Source: Fibrobacter sp.
Lineage (GTDB): Bacteria > Fibrobacterota > Fibrobacteria > Fibrobacterales > Fibrobacteraceae
Length of the DNA stretch: 64,000 bases
NCBI GenBank assembly: GCA_017965445.1
Contig: JAGCPZ010000009.1
Location: forward strand, 17,556-81,555
Reading direction: 5' to 3'
Part shown: positions 33,667 through 41,482 of the stretch, in pieces
Layout: every line of letters begins with the position of its first letter
Numbering within the stretch: position 1 is the first letter of the stretch
Program-made: the position numbers and the translations under genes
Notes under the pieces: model-generated
Databases searched by the model: none
Seen by the model: the letters and a program-made list of their open reading frames with translations, nothing else
What the model was told of the DNA's origin: nothing

Positions 33667-33800
33667 ATCCCGGCACGGGGGCCGGGATGACAAAGCAAGA
33701 TAAAACGCACTGGATCCTTCGCTCCGCTCAGGATGACGAATGTGTGCATCAGGATGACAAATCTGTACGTCAGGATGACGTATGTGTGCGCGAGGATGAC
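33667..33800. repeat. Palindromic repeats followed by a 21-base tandem repeat
   Basis: 33667-33688 is an ATCCCGGC/GCCGGGAT palindrome, nearly identical to 40887-40908. 33711-33738 is a 'GGATCCTTCGCTCCGCTCAGGATGAC' type element. Its end continues as a direct repeat of 21 bases beginning CAGGATGAC (units start near 33729, 33750 and 33771, with a decayed fourth) that stops at the 3' end of the next gene. Confidence 0.8.
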
Positions 33801-33804
33801 GGCG

Positions 33805-34923
33805 CTATTCCATTTCGATTAGTTCGCGGGATTCTTCTGCGGAGGGGCGGTCGTCTTCGTAGTCCTTGAGGGTCTTTTCGCCGGGGACGATGACGAGGCC
33901 GAGCGTTACGGGTTCGCCCTTCAAGTTGATGTAAGCTTCCAGATAAAGTGTTGTGGAGAGGCGGATAAGACGGAGGTCCATCATGGTGCCACCCTTGTGG
34001 ATGCTCATCGGATTACGGTTGAAGAAGAGGAACTTCTTGTTGATGTATTCAAAGCGGTCGTCTTTGTAGTTGATGGACCATTCGGTGTCGCCGTCGTTTT
34101 CCTGGCGGTAGGTACAGCGATCGTTGTCGATGTCGCATTCGAAGCTGGCGCTTTCCTGATAGCGTTTGTTCCATTCGCGGCTGAAGGCGCAAGACTGCAC
34201 GCGGGAGCCGCCATTGCGTTTCTTGTTCAGCTGGTCGTTAATGACAACGTAATCCATCTTCATGTTCTTGACCTGATTATAGACGTTCATGAGGATGATG
34301 TAGGCTTCGATATCCTTGGGGCATTTACCAGTGAGGTTCACGTCTTCGTGGGCTTTCAAGAGAGTTTGTTGTAAATCAATGTCGATGGCATCGGGGATTT
34401 CGCTTTTCTTGATTTTGTCAAGAGTTTCTTTAGGCGGCACATAGACGACCTTGTCGCCTTTCTTGACTGCATAACCGAGCTGGTCGCGAACGTAGTCTAA
34501 GCATTGTTGCACGTGGACGTGAACTGTATTCGAGCCGCCCGAAACAAAGTCGGCACCGATGCGCACGTTCCATTCGTCCGCCGTATTCTTGGCTTTCTTG
34601 TCAAGTTCGCAGAACTGGTCTTCACGAGTACCGTCTACAAAGACCATGTTCACGTGAAGTTTCGTCACGAGGGATTCTTCCTTGTTGAGGGCGCTTCCCA
34701 TGCTCCAGAACTTGGGATTCAGGCGGAGGACTTCGGCAAAGGCCTTGTCACCATCGAACGCGGGCAAGAGCGAGTCGTTACGGGCATTCTTTTCTTGCAA
34801 GAGTTCGGAATAAGACGTTTTAACGTCCATGTTGTTGAACGCATTTCGAGCAACCGCCGAAAAAGCGGATGTTGCAAGCATAGAACATGCCAAAATCACA
34901 GATAAACGTAACGCAGAGAACAT
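33805..34923 (-). CDS. Unknown secreted protein, 372 residues
   Basis: Signal peptide (LRLSVILACSMLATSAFSA). The body is hydrophilic with four or more Cys (QFCELDKK, QQCLDYVR, SCAFSREW, SFECDIDNDRCTYRQ) that suggest disulphides in the periplasm or at the surface. Beta-rich C-terminal half (WSINYKDDRFEYINKKFLFF, LYLEAYINLKGEPVTLGLVI), acidic end. No family recognised. The ZnuB-like gene ends 10 bases upstream, so they are probably co-transcribed; whether this protein serves metal uptake is unknown. Confidence 0.7.
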   Translation of the reverse strand: MFSALRLSVILACSMLATSAFSAVARNAFNNMDVKTSYSELLQEKNARNDSLLPAFDGDKAFAEVLRLNPKFWSMGSALNKEESLVTKLHVNMVFVDGTREDQFCELDKKAKNTADEWNVRIGADFVSGGSNTVHVHVQQCLDYVRDQLGYAVKKGDKVVYVPPKETLDKIKKSEIPDAIDIDLQQTLLKAHEDVNLTGKCPKDIEAYIILMNVYNQVKNMKMDYVVINDQLNKKRNGGSRVQSCAFSREWNKRYQESASFECDIDNDRCTYRQENDGDTEWSINYKDDRFEYINKKFLFFNRNPMSIHKGGTMMDLRLIRLSTTLYLEAYINLKGEPVTLGLVIVPGEKTLKDYEDDRPSAEESRELIEME

Positions 34924-34933
34924 TTTCCCTCTC

Positions 34934-35740
34934 CTATTTTTTTACAATCTTTTTCACGACAAAGTTTAGCAAATACAAAACGACTCCGCCAGCAATAATC
35001 GTGGGGCCCACGACAAAATTCAGCTGGCATGCGACCAAAAGTCCAAGCACAACGAGAACGAGCGAAACGCCAACCGAAATCAGCATCATTTGCGACAGGT
35101 TCTTGGCGTAGCATTCCGCAATGTACGCCGGAATCGTCAAAAGTGCGATAACCAAAATCATGCCCACCGCCTGCACGGCAATCACGACCGTGAGGGCAAT
35201 GAGCGCAATCAAGAGCATATAATAATTCAACACGGGAATGCCGCGGACACGAGCAAACTCGGGGTCGTACGAAATCGAAAGGAAATTGCGGTAGCAAATG
35301 GATACCGAAGCCAAGATGAACACGAGCAACGCACCCATCCACCAGAGAAGTTCCGTCGGGACGGTTAGAAGGCTACCGAACAAGAAACTCATCATCTCGC
35401 CACTGTAACCCGGCGTCAGGTCCGTGAGAATCACGCCCAGCGCCATGCCCGCCGCCCAGATAATCCCGATGAACGTGTCGGAGTGTTTGCGGTCACGCCA
35501 CGTGAGAGCGCCCATAAGCATCGCGCAGGCAAGCGCAAAGCCAAGCGAGCCTAGCATCGGCGAAAAACCGATAAAGCATGCCAGCCCGACTCCGCCAAAA
35601 GAAGCGTGCGCCACGCCGCCCGAAAGCGAAACGAGGCGATTCACGACAACATACGTTCCCATGACGCCACAGGCAAAGGCGACAAGCACCGCTGCGATCA
35701 GCGCATTCTGCATAAAATCCATGGAAAGTAAGTCGAGCAT
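34934..35740 (-). CDS. znuB: Metal ABC transporter permease, ZnuB/ABC-3 family
   Basis: 268 residues with seven to eight membrane segments. The N-terminal FMQNALIAAVLVAFACGVMG, the conserved VNRLVSLSGGVAHASFGGVG and the late AYIAECYAKNLSQMMLISVG are hallmarks of permeases for zinc, manganese or iron uptake. The ATPase and binding protein are not adjacent. No clear ribosome site precedes the ATG at 35740; an ATG at 35722 is possible. A heptamer repeat array lies immediately upstream. Confidence 0.88.
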   Translation of the reverse strand: MLDLLSMDFMQNALIAAVLVAFACGVMGTYVVVNRLVSLSGGVAHASFGGVGLACFIGFSPMLGSLGFALACAMLMGALTWRDRKHSDTFIGIIWAAGMALGVILTDLTPGYSGEMMSFLFGSLLTVPTELLWWMGALLVFILASVSICYRNFLSISYDPEFARVRGIPVLNYYMLLIALIALTVVIAVQAVGMILVIALLTIPAYIAECYAKNLSQMMLISVGVSLVLVVLGLLVACQLNFVVGPTIIAGGVVLYLLNFVVKKIVKK

Positions 35741-35744
35741 ATTA

Positions 35745-35786
35745 GAGGTTTCAGGTTTCAGGTTTCAGGTTTCAGGTGTCAGGTTA
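35745..35786. repeat. 7-base tandem repeat, six units of CAGGTTT type
   Basis: GAGGTTT, three copies of CAGGTTT, CAGGTGT and CAGGTTA. The array runs through the stop codon of the next gene (35779-35781). Confidence 0.95.
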
Positions 35787-36480
35787 CAGGGGTGACAAGG
35801 TGGTCTTTTAAATTTAGTAAATGCGGGATATGAAAATCCACCCAAGCGGGCGCTTGGATGTTCGGATTCACGAGAACGGTCGTCCAGCCGCGTTCATGGG
35901 CGGGTTCAAGGTTGCGAAGTGAATCTTCGAGTAACACAATTTGCGTTTTATCAGGGCATTTTTTGTCGAAGACGTCACGCGACTCCAGCCACTTTTCCAT
36001 TTTTTCGTAGGCGCTCGCATGTGGTTTGCCTTCCCAATCCATCATCCTGAGGTCAAAAACATCCTCGATGGCGGAATCAATCTGCATGTGCGCCATGCCG
36101 GCACGGCTCCAGTCCCCTCGCCCGTTCGTAAACACGTAGCGGTGGCCATTGAGACTTTGCAAAAGCGACAACTTTTCGGGCGCCACCTTCGGATAAATCA
36201 AGTACTCCGGTTCATGGATAAAGTCGAAAAAATCATCGGGCAAAGTGCCGTTCATCGCCATGAGCCCCGCAAGAGTCGTACCGAAACGGACCAGATAATC
36301 CTTGCGGATTTCTGTCGCGCTTTCAAACGACCCGCCGACTGTTTTCTGAACAAATTCCGCAATGCGGTGATCAAGTGAATTGAGGACAAAACGTTCCTCT
36401 TCGCCGTAAAGCGTCAAGTCGTAATCGAACAACCAAATTTTCGAAGAGTCGTTTCTAATGCCGATATCCAGCGCGCTCAC
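35779..36480 (-). CDS. HAD-superfamily hydrolase, pyrimidine 5'-nucleotidase-like
   Basis: 233 residues. The DxD motif WLFDYDLTLY supplies Asp19 and Asp21; the Thr/Ser motif is YVFTNG; the distal acidic motif is VLLEDSLRNLEPAHERGW. The fold matches the SDT1/PHM8-like branch of HAD phosphatases, often acting on pyrimidine or other nucleoside monophosphates. The dGTPase-like gene ends 12 bases upstream, so a nucleotide-pool role is plausible. The last two codons and stop lie in the heptamer array. Confidence 0.82.
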   Translation of the reverse strand: MSALDIGIRNDSSKIWLFDYDLTLYGEEERFVLNSLDHRIAEFVQKTVGGSFESATEIRKDYLVRFGTTLAGLMAMNGTLPDDFFDFIHEPEYLIYPKVAPEKLSLLQSLNGHRYVFTNGRGDWSRAGMAHMQIDSAIEDVFDLRMMDWEGKPHASAYEKMEKWLESRDVFDKKCPDKTQIVLLEDSLRNLEPAHERGWTTVLVNPNIQAPAWVDFHIPHLLNLKDHLVTPVT

Positions 36481-36492
36481 GAAACAAACCTC

Positions 36493-37800
36493 TTAATATC
36501 CCATCGCGAGCCCGCCAATTTGACGAGCGAGATATGTGGCGTAATTGTCCGTCATGCCGCTTACGAAGTCGAGCACCTGATGGTAAGCTTCCGCGGTCGT
36601 TACGCTCTGGCCGATTTTCGCTTGACCGATAAGGCGCACGATGCGGCTTGCACGGTACGAATTACGGCCGTTCTGGCGATAGTCATAGACGCCATTGATA
36701 AACGCGTCGAGCACGGTGCTGAGCGTCGTGTAGCTACCGACTTCGAGTTCCGTCTTGCGGCGGTCCGGGTAAATACGTTCAACTCCAAGGCGCTTTGCAA
36801 TGCGGATGCCTTCCATCGTATCGGAACGGGAAAGGTCTATCAAATGCTTGTCGAGCGTCCCATCCATGATGCGATCGTAATTTTTGACGAAAAGAACGGC
36901 CACGTCGTCAATCAGGTTCTGAATGGCGTGCCCACGGATACTGCTGAGGAAATCCCTAAAGTTTTGGCCGTTTTCTTCGAACTCGCGGTCGATATCAACT
37001 TCAGGGCCGCACAGATAAATAAACATGTCGCGTACATCGCCGAACGAGAGAATCCCCAGTTCAATAGCGTCTTCGACATCGAGGATAGAATAGCAAATGT
37101 CGTCCGCCGCTTCCATCAAATAAACTAACGGATGACGAGCCCACACGCCGTTCTTGATTTCTGGAATGCCAAGGACCTCGGCCGTTTCGCGATAAAGTTC
37201 AGCCTCCGTTTGGAACAAACTCGTAGGGCAACCGTAATGAGCAAGACGCGGATACTTGATCATGGAACCAATTGTTGCAAAAGTAAGACGCATGCCGCCA
37301 TCGAGGAAATGGTATTCCAGTTTGCTCAAGATGCGATGGCCTTGCGCGTTGCCGTCAAAATTTTCGAAGTCTGCAATTTCCTTTTCGCGAAGTTCAGCCA
37401 TCGGTGCGGAATTGCGATTCTTGCGGAACCATTCACGAATAGCAGCTTCACCTGCGTGACCGAACGGCGGATTGCCAATGTCATGAGCGAGGCATGCCGA
37501 TTGCACAATCGTCCCGAACTGGTATTCGTTCACATACTTCGGCAAATACTTTTTAATCAAGTGATACACAGTAATCGCAAGGCTACGGCCCACGCTTGAA
37601 ACTTCCAAACTGTGCGTGAGGCGGCTATGGACATGATCGTTCACCGAGAACGGATGGACCTGAGTCTTGCGGCCTAAGCGACGGAATGCAGTAGAAAAAA
37701 CAATGCGGTCGTAATCACGATGAAAGTCGGAACGGTTCGGGTCCGGATCGGCCGGGTGCCCATAACGCGTTGCAGAAAGAAGCGTATCCCATTGTAGCAT
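36493..37800 (-). CDS. dgt: dGTP triphosphohydrolase-like HD-domain protein
   Basis: 435 residues from the ATG at 37800. An apparent N-terminal extension up to 37860 is encoded by a heptamer repeat and was excluded. RTQVHPFSVNDHVHSRLTHS, CLAHDIGNPPFGHAGEAAI and EAADDICYSILDVEDAIE give the HD metal ligands (His, His-Asp, Asp) in the expected order. Such enzymes hydrolyse dNTPs to nucleoside and triphosphate and can limit phage growth. Substrate is not certain. A HAD phosphatase gene follows 12 bases downstream. Confidence 0.9.
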   Translation of the reverse strand: MLQWDTLLSATRYGHPADPDPNRSDFHRDYDRIVFSTAFRRLGRKTQVHPFSVNDHVHSRLTHSLEVSSVGRSLAITVYHLIKKYLPKYVNEYQFGTIVQSACLAHDIGNPPFGHAGEAAIREWFRKNRNSAPMAELREKEIADFENFDGNAQGHRILSKLEYHFLDGGMRLTFATIGSMIKYPRLAHYGCPTSLFQTEAELYRETAEVLGIPEIKNGVWARHPLVYLMEAADDICYSILDVEDAIELGILSFGDVRDMFIYLCGPEVDIDREFEENGQNFRDFLSSIRGHAIQNLIDDVAVLFVKNYDRIMDGTLDKHLIDLSRSDTMEGIRIAKRLGVERIYPDRRKTELEVGSYTTLSTVLDAFINGVYDYRQNGRNSYRASRIVRLIGQAKIGQSVTTAEAYHQVLDFVSGMTDNYATYLARQIGGLAMGY

Positions 37801-37819
37801 GGGCAAAATATAGATTTTA

Positions 37820-37847
37820 GACGAGAGACGAGAGACGAGAGACGAGA
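37820..37847. repeat. 7-base tandem repeat, four perfect units of GACGAGA
   Basis: Four identical GACGAGA units with flanking TTTTA and GAGAGTA. The same TTTTAGACGAGA sequence opens arrays at 51490 and 61453, and TTTAGACGAAA opens the one at 59705. Confidence 0.95.
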
Positions 37848-37952
37848 GAGAGTATGACAATTAATCACTACAATGAGTCGCGACAACTGTACGAAGCACA
37901 ATTGGCATGACTACAACTCTCTGCCTTTAATGATTTGACAGAAACATCGTCT

Positions 37953-38807
37953 CTACCGGTTTCCCTTGAGCATAAGCGTTGGTTGTTTTTTATTCCGGAT
38001 GACAATATTCGAAGAGTTTTTGGACGCTGGAGTGCCGTTGACTTTATATGGACAAGAATTATCTATACGCAGATTACGGTGATTCATAGAATTCTCGTTT
38101 ATCCTTGAGCCACTGCAAGAAATAGAATCTGAACCATCATTACAACGATAATCATCGTAATCACATTCGTAACCTAAATCATTCCATAAAGATCTATCAA
38201 AAAACACGCCCCCTCCAAAATTCCAGTTTTCATCATCTTGATAGCGACAATAAAGAGCAGTTCCATAACTACTCCAAGAAAAAACACCATAACATAACGC
38301 TTTGTAGGCCGAATCTTTTTTGTAGACAAACAAACTAACTAGAACATTAAAATATTTCAATGTAGAATCATACGCATTCAAAAAATTTTTATAATTATTA
38401 TTAGTAATTATTTCAAAAAGAGTATCTGGAAAAATATCAAGATATTCAAAATCATCTTTGACAAAGGTTCCGTTCAAGAACTTCGACGTATCCAGCGCCC
38501 CTTTCCCAAAGTTTTCTTTGGGAATCCAAATGGAATCATTAGTAACACAATCAAATGGAGTTTTTTCAAATGCATAGGTATAATTCACAACACGCATATC
38601 ATAATCCATGCCATGCTTTAACCCCCCGTAACAATATCTATTTGAATAAATATAGATTCCATTTCGATTGGTATCAGTCGTTAAATGTTCCAAAGAATCG
38701 TTCCCAAAGAAGTAGTGGTCATTATTTCCCAACATCGTAAAACTATCCCATGTTTTACCCCAAACGATTGCAGAAAGGCATAAAAGTAATAAAGATACTT
38801 TCTTCAT
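37953..38807 (-). CDS. Unknown secreted protein, 284 residues
   Basis: Signal peptide (KKVSLLLLCLSAIVWG); AAAGGAG precedes the ATG at 38807. Rich in Asn, Asp, Tyr and Phe, with eight or nine Cys, several in a C-terminal cluster (YECDYDDYRCNDGSDSISCS), which suggests disulphides. The coding sequence is AT-rich compared with the neighbouring dgt and thyA. No family recognised; the style recalls Fibrobacter surface proteins. Confidence 0.7.
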   Translation of the reverse strand: MKKVSLLLLCLSAIVWGKTWDSFTMLGNNDHYFFGNDSLEHLTTDTNRNGIYIYSNRYCYGGLKHGMDYDMRVVNYTYAFEKTPFDCVTNDSIWIPKENFGKGALDTSKFLNGTFVKDDFEYLDIFPDTLFEIITNNNYKNFLNAYDSTLKYFNVLVSLFVYKKDSAYKALCYGVFSWSSYGTALYCRYQDDENWNFGGGVFFDRSLWNDLGYECDYDDYRCNDGSDSISCSGSRINENSMNHRNLRIDNSCPYKVNGTPASKNSSNIVIRNKKQPTLMLKGNR

Positions 38808-38943
38808 TTTATTCTCCTTTCTTGTATGGCTGGGACCTTGGACATTTTCTTTGCTACTATTTAATATAATTCTTAGAAACCGTATATTGACAGTAGCTTG
38901 CTAATTTGCTAGAGAATTTCGTGTAAATTTTTCGTATAAGTCA

Positions 38944-39036
38944 CTGGATCCTTCCTCCTTACTGTCGTCAGGATGACGGTGTGCGAAACATTCCTGGGTC
39001 CTATCGAGGCTTCGCCTCTCCAGGATGACGGAGAAA
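38944..39036. repeat. Two diverged 'GGATCC...CAGGATGACGG' repeat elements
   Basis: 38944-38978 and 38994-39032 both run from a CTGG(A/G)TCC-like start to CAGGATGACGG. The second encloses a GAGGCTTCGCCTC hairpin. They belong to the same family as 6872-6914 (inverse), 33711-33738, 47270-47318 and 63811-63838. Confidence 0.75.
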
Positions 39037-39052
39037 AATTGCAGTTTGTCGT

Positions 39053-40051
39053 TTACTGTAGAGTGCCAGCGTCAACCCAGACGAATTTGGAAGCATCGAG
39101 TTTTTGTTCGCCATCGAAACGATAAGCGGCAAGACGACCGTCACCGCGATAGCCCGCGACGCTGTAATCCAAGCAGCAAACGTTATTTCGAATAAGTTCT
39201 GGCAGTCCCAACAGCCAATAATGCCCAAAGAAAACAGGGCGTTCGTTTTCGCCATAAAAATCGCGTTCGTGGACTTCACGCGAAACCTCGCAAGGCGGCA
39301 ACTCCACGCCCGGCTGAAAGCTCAGTTGCTGCAAGTTCGCATTTTTCGGGTCCATCCACCAACGGATTCGCGTGCGTTTGCGAAGCACTCCTTCCCCATC
39401 ACGGAACGTCAAGCCTTCCGGCAAACTCATTTCCGGGCCTTTCAAGAACAAATTTATCGGATCAAAAATAGAATCTGCGTATTCGTGATATTGGTCGTTC
39501 GCACGCGCAATCAGTTCATCAAAATTTCCATCTGCAAAAGAACGGATGCCCACCGCCTTTAGCGTTTCGGCACTCTTCAAATCAAAGCACGCATGCTGCG
39601 CCCGGAACGTTTCTGTTTCCAGATAAAACGGGAGCGTCTTTAGGAAATCCAGCATTTCCAAAAACTCTGCCTTACGCCCACGGTAACTTTCGACGGTTTT
39701 GACGTGAATCGCTACTTTGTTAAAAGCGTGTTCGCGCAGATAACCCCCGCGAATTGCATGAATGTAATGCCCCCCGACGCCATTCTCATGCCAGAAGCTT
39801 AGCGCATTAAACTCGTGATTGCCCATCAACGCCACGGCAGAACCCGCATCGCGCATGGCACGCACGAGATTCACCGTCTCACGCACTTGACTGCCACGGT
39901 CGATGTAATCGCCCAAGAAGACGACCGTCCGCGCATCTCCGGGATAGCGATAGGCGCCACCACGTTCTTCGTAGCCCAACTTTTTAAGGAGCACCACGAG
40001 TTCATCGTAGTGCCCATGAATATCGCCGATAAAATCAATCGAGGTGTTCAT
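39053..40051 (-). CDS. Calcineurin-like metallophosphoesterase
   Basis: 332 residues. IDFIGDIHGHYDEL, FLGDYIDRGSQVRETV and ALMGNHEFNAL are the three metal-binding blocks of PPP-type Ser/Thr phosphatases and diadenosine tetraphosphatases; FFGHYWLLG supplies a late His. Substrate unknown. I took the ATG at 40051, which overlaps the thyA stop as TAATG; a longer frame from 40084 lies wholly in thyA. Confidence 0.87.
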   Translation of the reverse strand: MNTSIDFIGDIHGHYDELVVLLKKLGYEERGGAYRYPGDARTVVFLGDYIDRGSQVRETVNLVRAMRDAGSAVALMGNHEFNALSFWHENGVGGHYIHAIRGGYLREHAFNKVAIHVKTVESYRGRKAEFLEMLDFLKTLPFYLETETFRAQHACFDLKSAETLKAVGIRSFADGNFDELIARANDQYHEYADSIFDPINLFLKGPEMSLPEGLTFRDGEGVLRKRTRIRWWMDPKNANLQQLSFQPGVELPPCEVSREVHERDFYGENERPVFFGHYWLLGLPELIRNNVCCLDYSVAGYRGDGRLAAYRFDGEQKLDASKFVWVDAGTLQ

Positions 40052-40863
40052 TACACCGCAATCGGAGCCTTGATAGTCGGCCACGGGTCATAATCGACAA
40101 GTTCAAAATCTTCGAACTTGAAATCGAACAAATCCTTGACATCGGGATTCATCTTCATTGTCGGGAGGCTGCGCGGCGTACGCGAAAGCTGTTCACGCGC
40201 CTGGTCAAAGTGGTTGCTGTACAAATGCAAATCGCCAAAAGTATGGACAAATTCACCTGCTTCGTAACCGCAGACCTGAGCAAGCATCATCGTCAACAGC
40301 GAATAAGACGCAATATTGAACGGCACACCGAGGAACATGTCCGCGCTGCGCTGGTAAAGCTGGCAGCTGAGCTTACGCTTGCCGCTAGCACCGACACCGC
40401 CCACGTAGAACTGGAACAGGCAATGGCAAGGCGGCAAGGCCATCTTATCGACTTCCGCGACATTCCACGCACAAACGAGATGCCTACGCGAATCGGGGTT
40501 GTTCTTGAGGCTGTTGATGAGGTTCGCTATCTGGTCGATATGTCCGCCATCGGGAGTCGGCCAGCTGCGCCACTGATGACCATAGACCGGGCCCAAATCA
40601 CCGTTCTCGTCGGCCCATTCGTCCCAAATCGTAACCTTGTTGTCGTGCAGATACTTGATATTCGTATCGCCTTTCAAGAACCACAGCAACTCATGAATAA
40701 TGCTGCGCAGGTGGAGTTTCTTTGTCGTAAGGCACGGGAAGCCCTTGGAAAGATCAAAGCGGGTCTGGCGACCAAATACGGAACGAGTACCTGTGCCAGT
40801 GCGGTCGGAACGGTCAACACCGTTGTCGATAATATCTTGGAGTAAGTCTAAGTATTGCTGCAT
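40051..40863 (-). CDS. thyA: Thymidylate synthase
   Basis: 270 residues from the ATG at 40863; the extra residues up to 40896 come from a palindromic repeat. Makes dTMP from dUMP with methylene-tetrahydrofolate. [27 protein letters not shown] segment, [11 protein letters not shown] (catalytic Cys), [17 protein letters not shown] and [12 protein letters not shown] are all present, and the C-terminus ends IKAPIAV as in active enzymes. Coupled to the phosphoesterase. Confidence 0.97.
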   Translation of the reverse strand: MQQYLDLLQDIIDNGVDRSDRTGTGTRSVFGRQTRFDLSKGFPCLTTKKLHLRSIIHELLWFLKGDTNIKYLHDNKVTIWDEWADENGDLGPVYGHQWRSWPTPDGGHIDQIANLINSLKNNPDSRRHLVCAWNVAEVDKMALPPCHCLFQFYVGGVGASGKRKLSCQLYQRSADMFLGVPFNIASYSLLTMMLAQVCGYEAGEFVHTFGDLHLYSNHFDQAREQLSRTPRSLPTMKMNPDVKDLFDFKFEDFELVDYDPWPTIKAPIAV

Positions 40864-40886
40864 ATTGTTAATGTAATAAAAAGGTG

Positions 40887-40908
40887 ATCCCGGCACAGAG
40901 GCCGGGAT
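40887..40908. repeat. Palindromic repeat, family 'GATCCCGGC...GCCGGGATGAC'
   Basis: ATCCCGGC and GCCGGGAT arms around ACAGAG, flanked by GTG and GACAAAGCAA. Near-identical to 33667-33688. Confidence 0.85.
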
Positions 40909-40968
40909 GACAAAGCAAAGGGTAACATAGTCCTGAACGACTCATCGCAAACAGTGCATCATTCAAAA

Positions 40969-41003
40969 CTCACCGCTCACGGCTCATAGCTCACCGCTCT
41001 CAA
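40969..41003. repeat. 7-base-period array (CTCACCG, CTCACGG, CTCATAG, CTCACCG, CTCTCAA)
   Basis: Five units. It overlaps the last six codons and stop (40984-40986) of the next gene, so the end of that protein (ESGEL) is written by the repeat. Confidence 0.85.
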
Positions 41004-41235
41004 AAAGATCCACGCGCTTGTATTGCTTCGCGACTTTGCCATCGACTTCGGCGGCGGTCTGTAAAAGTCGTTTGTTCAAAGCCTGCAAAATCAGGTCTTG
41101 CGTGTGCTTGGGCACAGGCTTCTTGCCAAGGCGGGCCTTCTGCACCATCTTATGGTTCAAGTTCACAGGCATCATTTCCACGAGGTCGTGGTTGCTAAAG
41201 TTGTTTGCAGTCAGTATTTCGTCAAGTTTTGTCAT
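40984..41235 (-). CDS. Small protein with possible helix-turn-helix, 83 residues
   Basis: From the ATG at 41235; a longer frame to 41328 reads back through a palindromic repeat and is not real. LDEILTANNFSNHDLVEMMP followed by KMVQKARLGKKPVPKHTQDLIL looks like a small DNA-binding helical fold similar to Cro-type repressors. The rest is a short basic tail. No ribosome site is obvious. No family recognised with certainty. Confidence 0.6.
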   Translation of the reverse strand: MTKLDEILTANNFSNHDLVEMMPVNLNHKMVQKARLGKKPVPKHTQDLILQALNKRLLQTAAEVDGKVAKQYKRVDLFESGEL

Positions 41236-41265
41236 ATCGTAAATGTAGAAATTCAAGAACAACTG

Positions 41266-41287
41266 ACCCCGGCACAGAGACCGGGGT
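41266..41287. repeat. Palindromic repeat, family 'GACCCCGGC...CCGGGGTGAC'
   Basis: ACCCCGG and CCGGGGT arms around CACAGAGA, 30 bases upstream of the small gene's start. Confidence 0.8.
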
Positions 41288-41318
41288 GACAGAGTAGTAA
41301 GCGGTTCGCCATTAACTG

Positions 41319-41417
41319 ACCCCGGCATCCCGTCCCCATTCGCGGATCATGACCACATAAGCACAAATGTGCTAAGTGGTCAAAGAGAATAAATCCGGGA
41401 CAGGCTCAGACCGGGGT
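41319..41417. repeat. Nested inverted repeats: long palindrome inside a split GACCCCGG element
   Basis: Outer arms ACCCCGG (41319-41325) and CCGGGGT (41411-41417) enclose a second pair (ATCCCG and CGGGA) and an inner near-perfect palindrome at 41350-41382 (TGACCAC...GTGGTCA, with GCAC/GTGC in the middle). The whole could fold into one long branched hairpin. Confidence 0.75.
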
Positions 41418-41423
41418 GACAAA

Positions 41424-41458
41424 CGAAAAAAAGCCCCAGGCTTAACGCCCGGGGCTTT
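41424..41458 (-). terminator. Terminator of the OmpA-like gene
   Basis: On the minus strand, AAGCCCC and GGGGCTT pair (with GGC/GCC inside), followed by seven T. It begins 25 bases after the stop. Confidence 0.85.
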
Positions 41459-41482
41459 CGATTAAGACTTTTTAATCACGAC

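Noticed and set aside
33687..33869. Plus-strand frame with repeated QDD peptides
   Set aside because: It is written by the dispersed and 21-base repeats and runs into the antisense of a gene.
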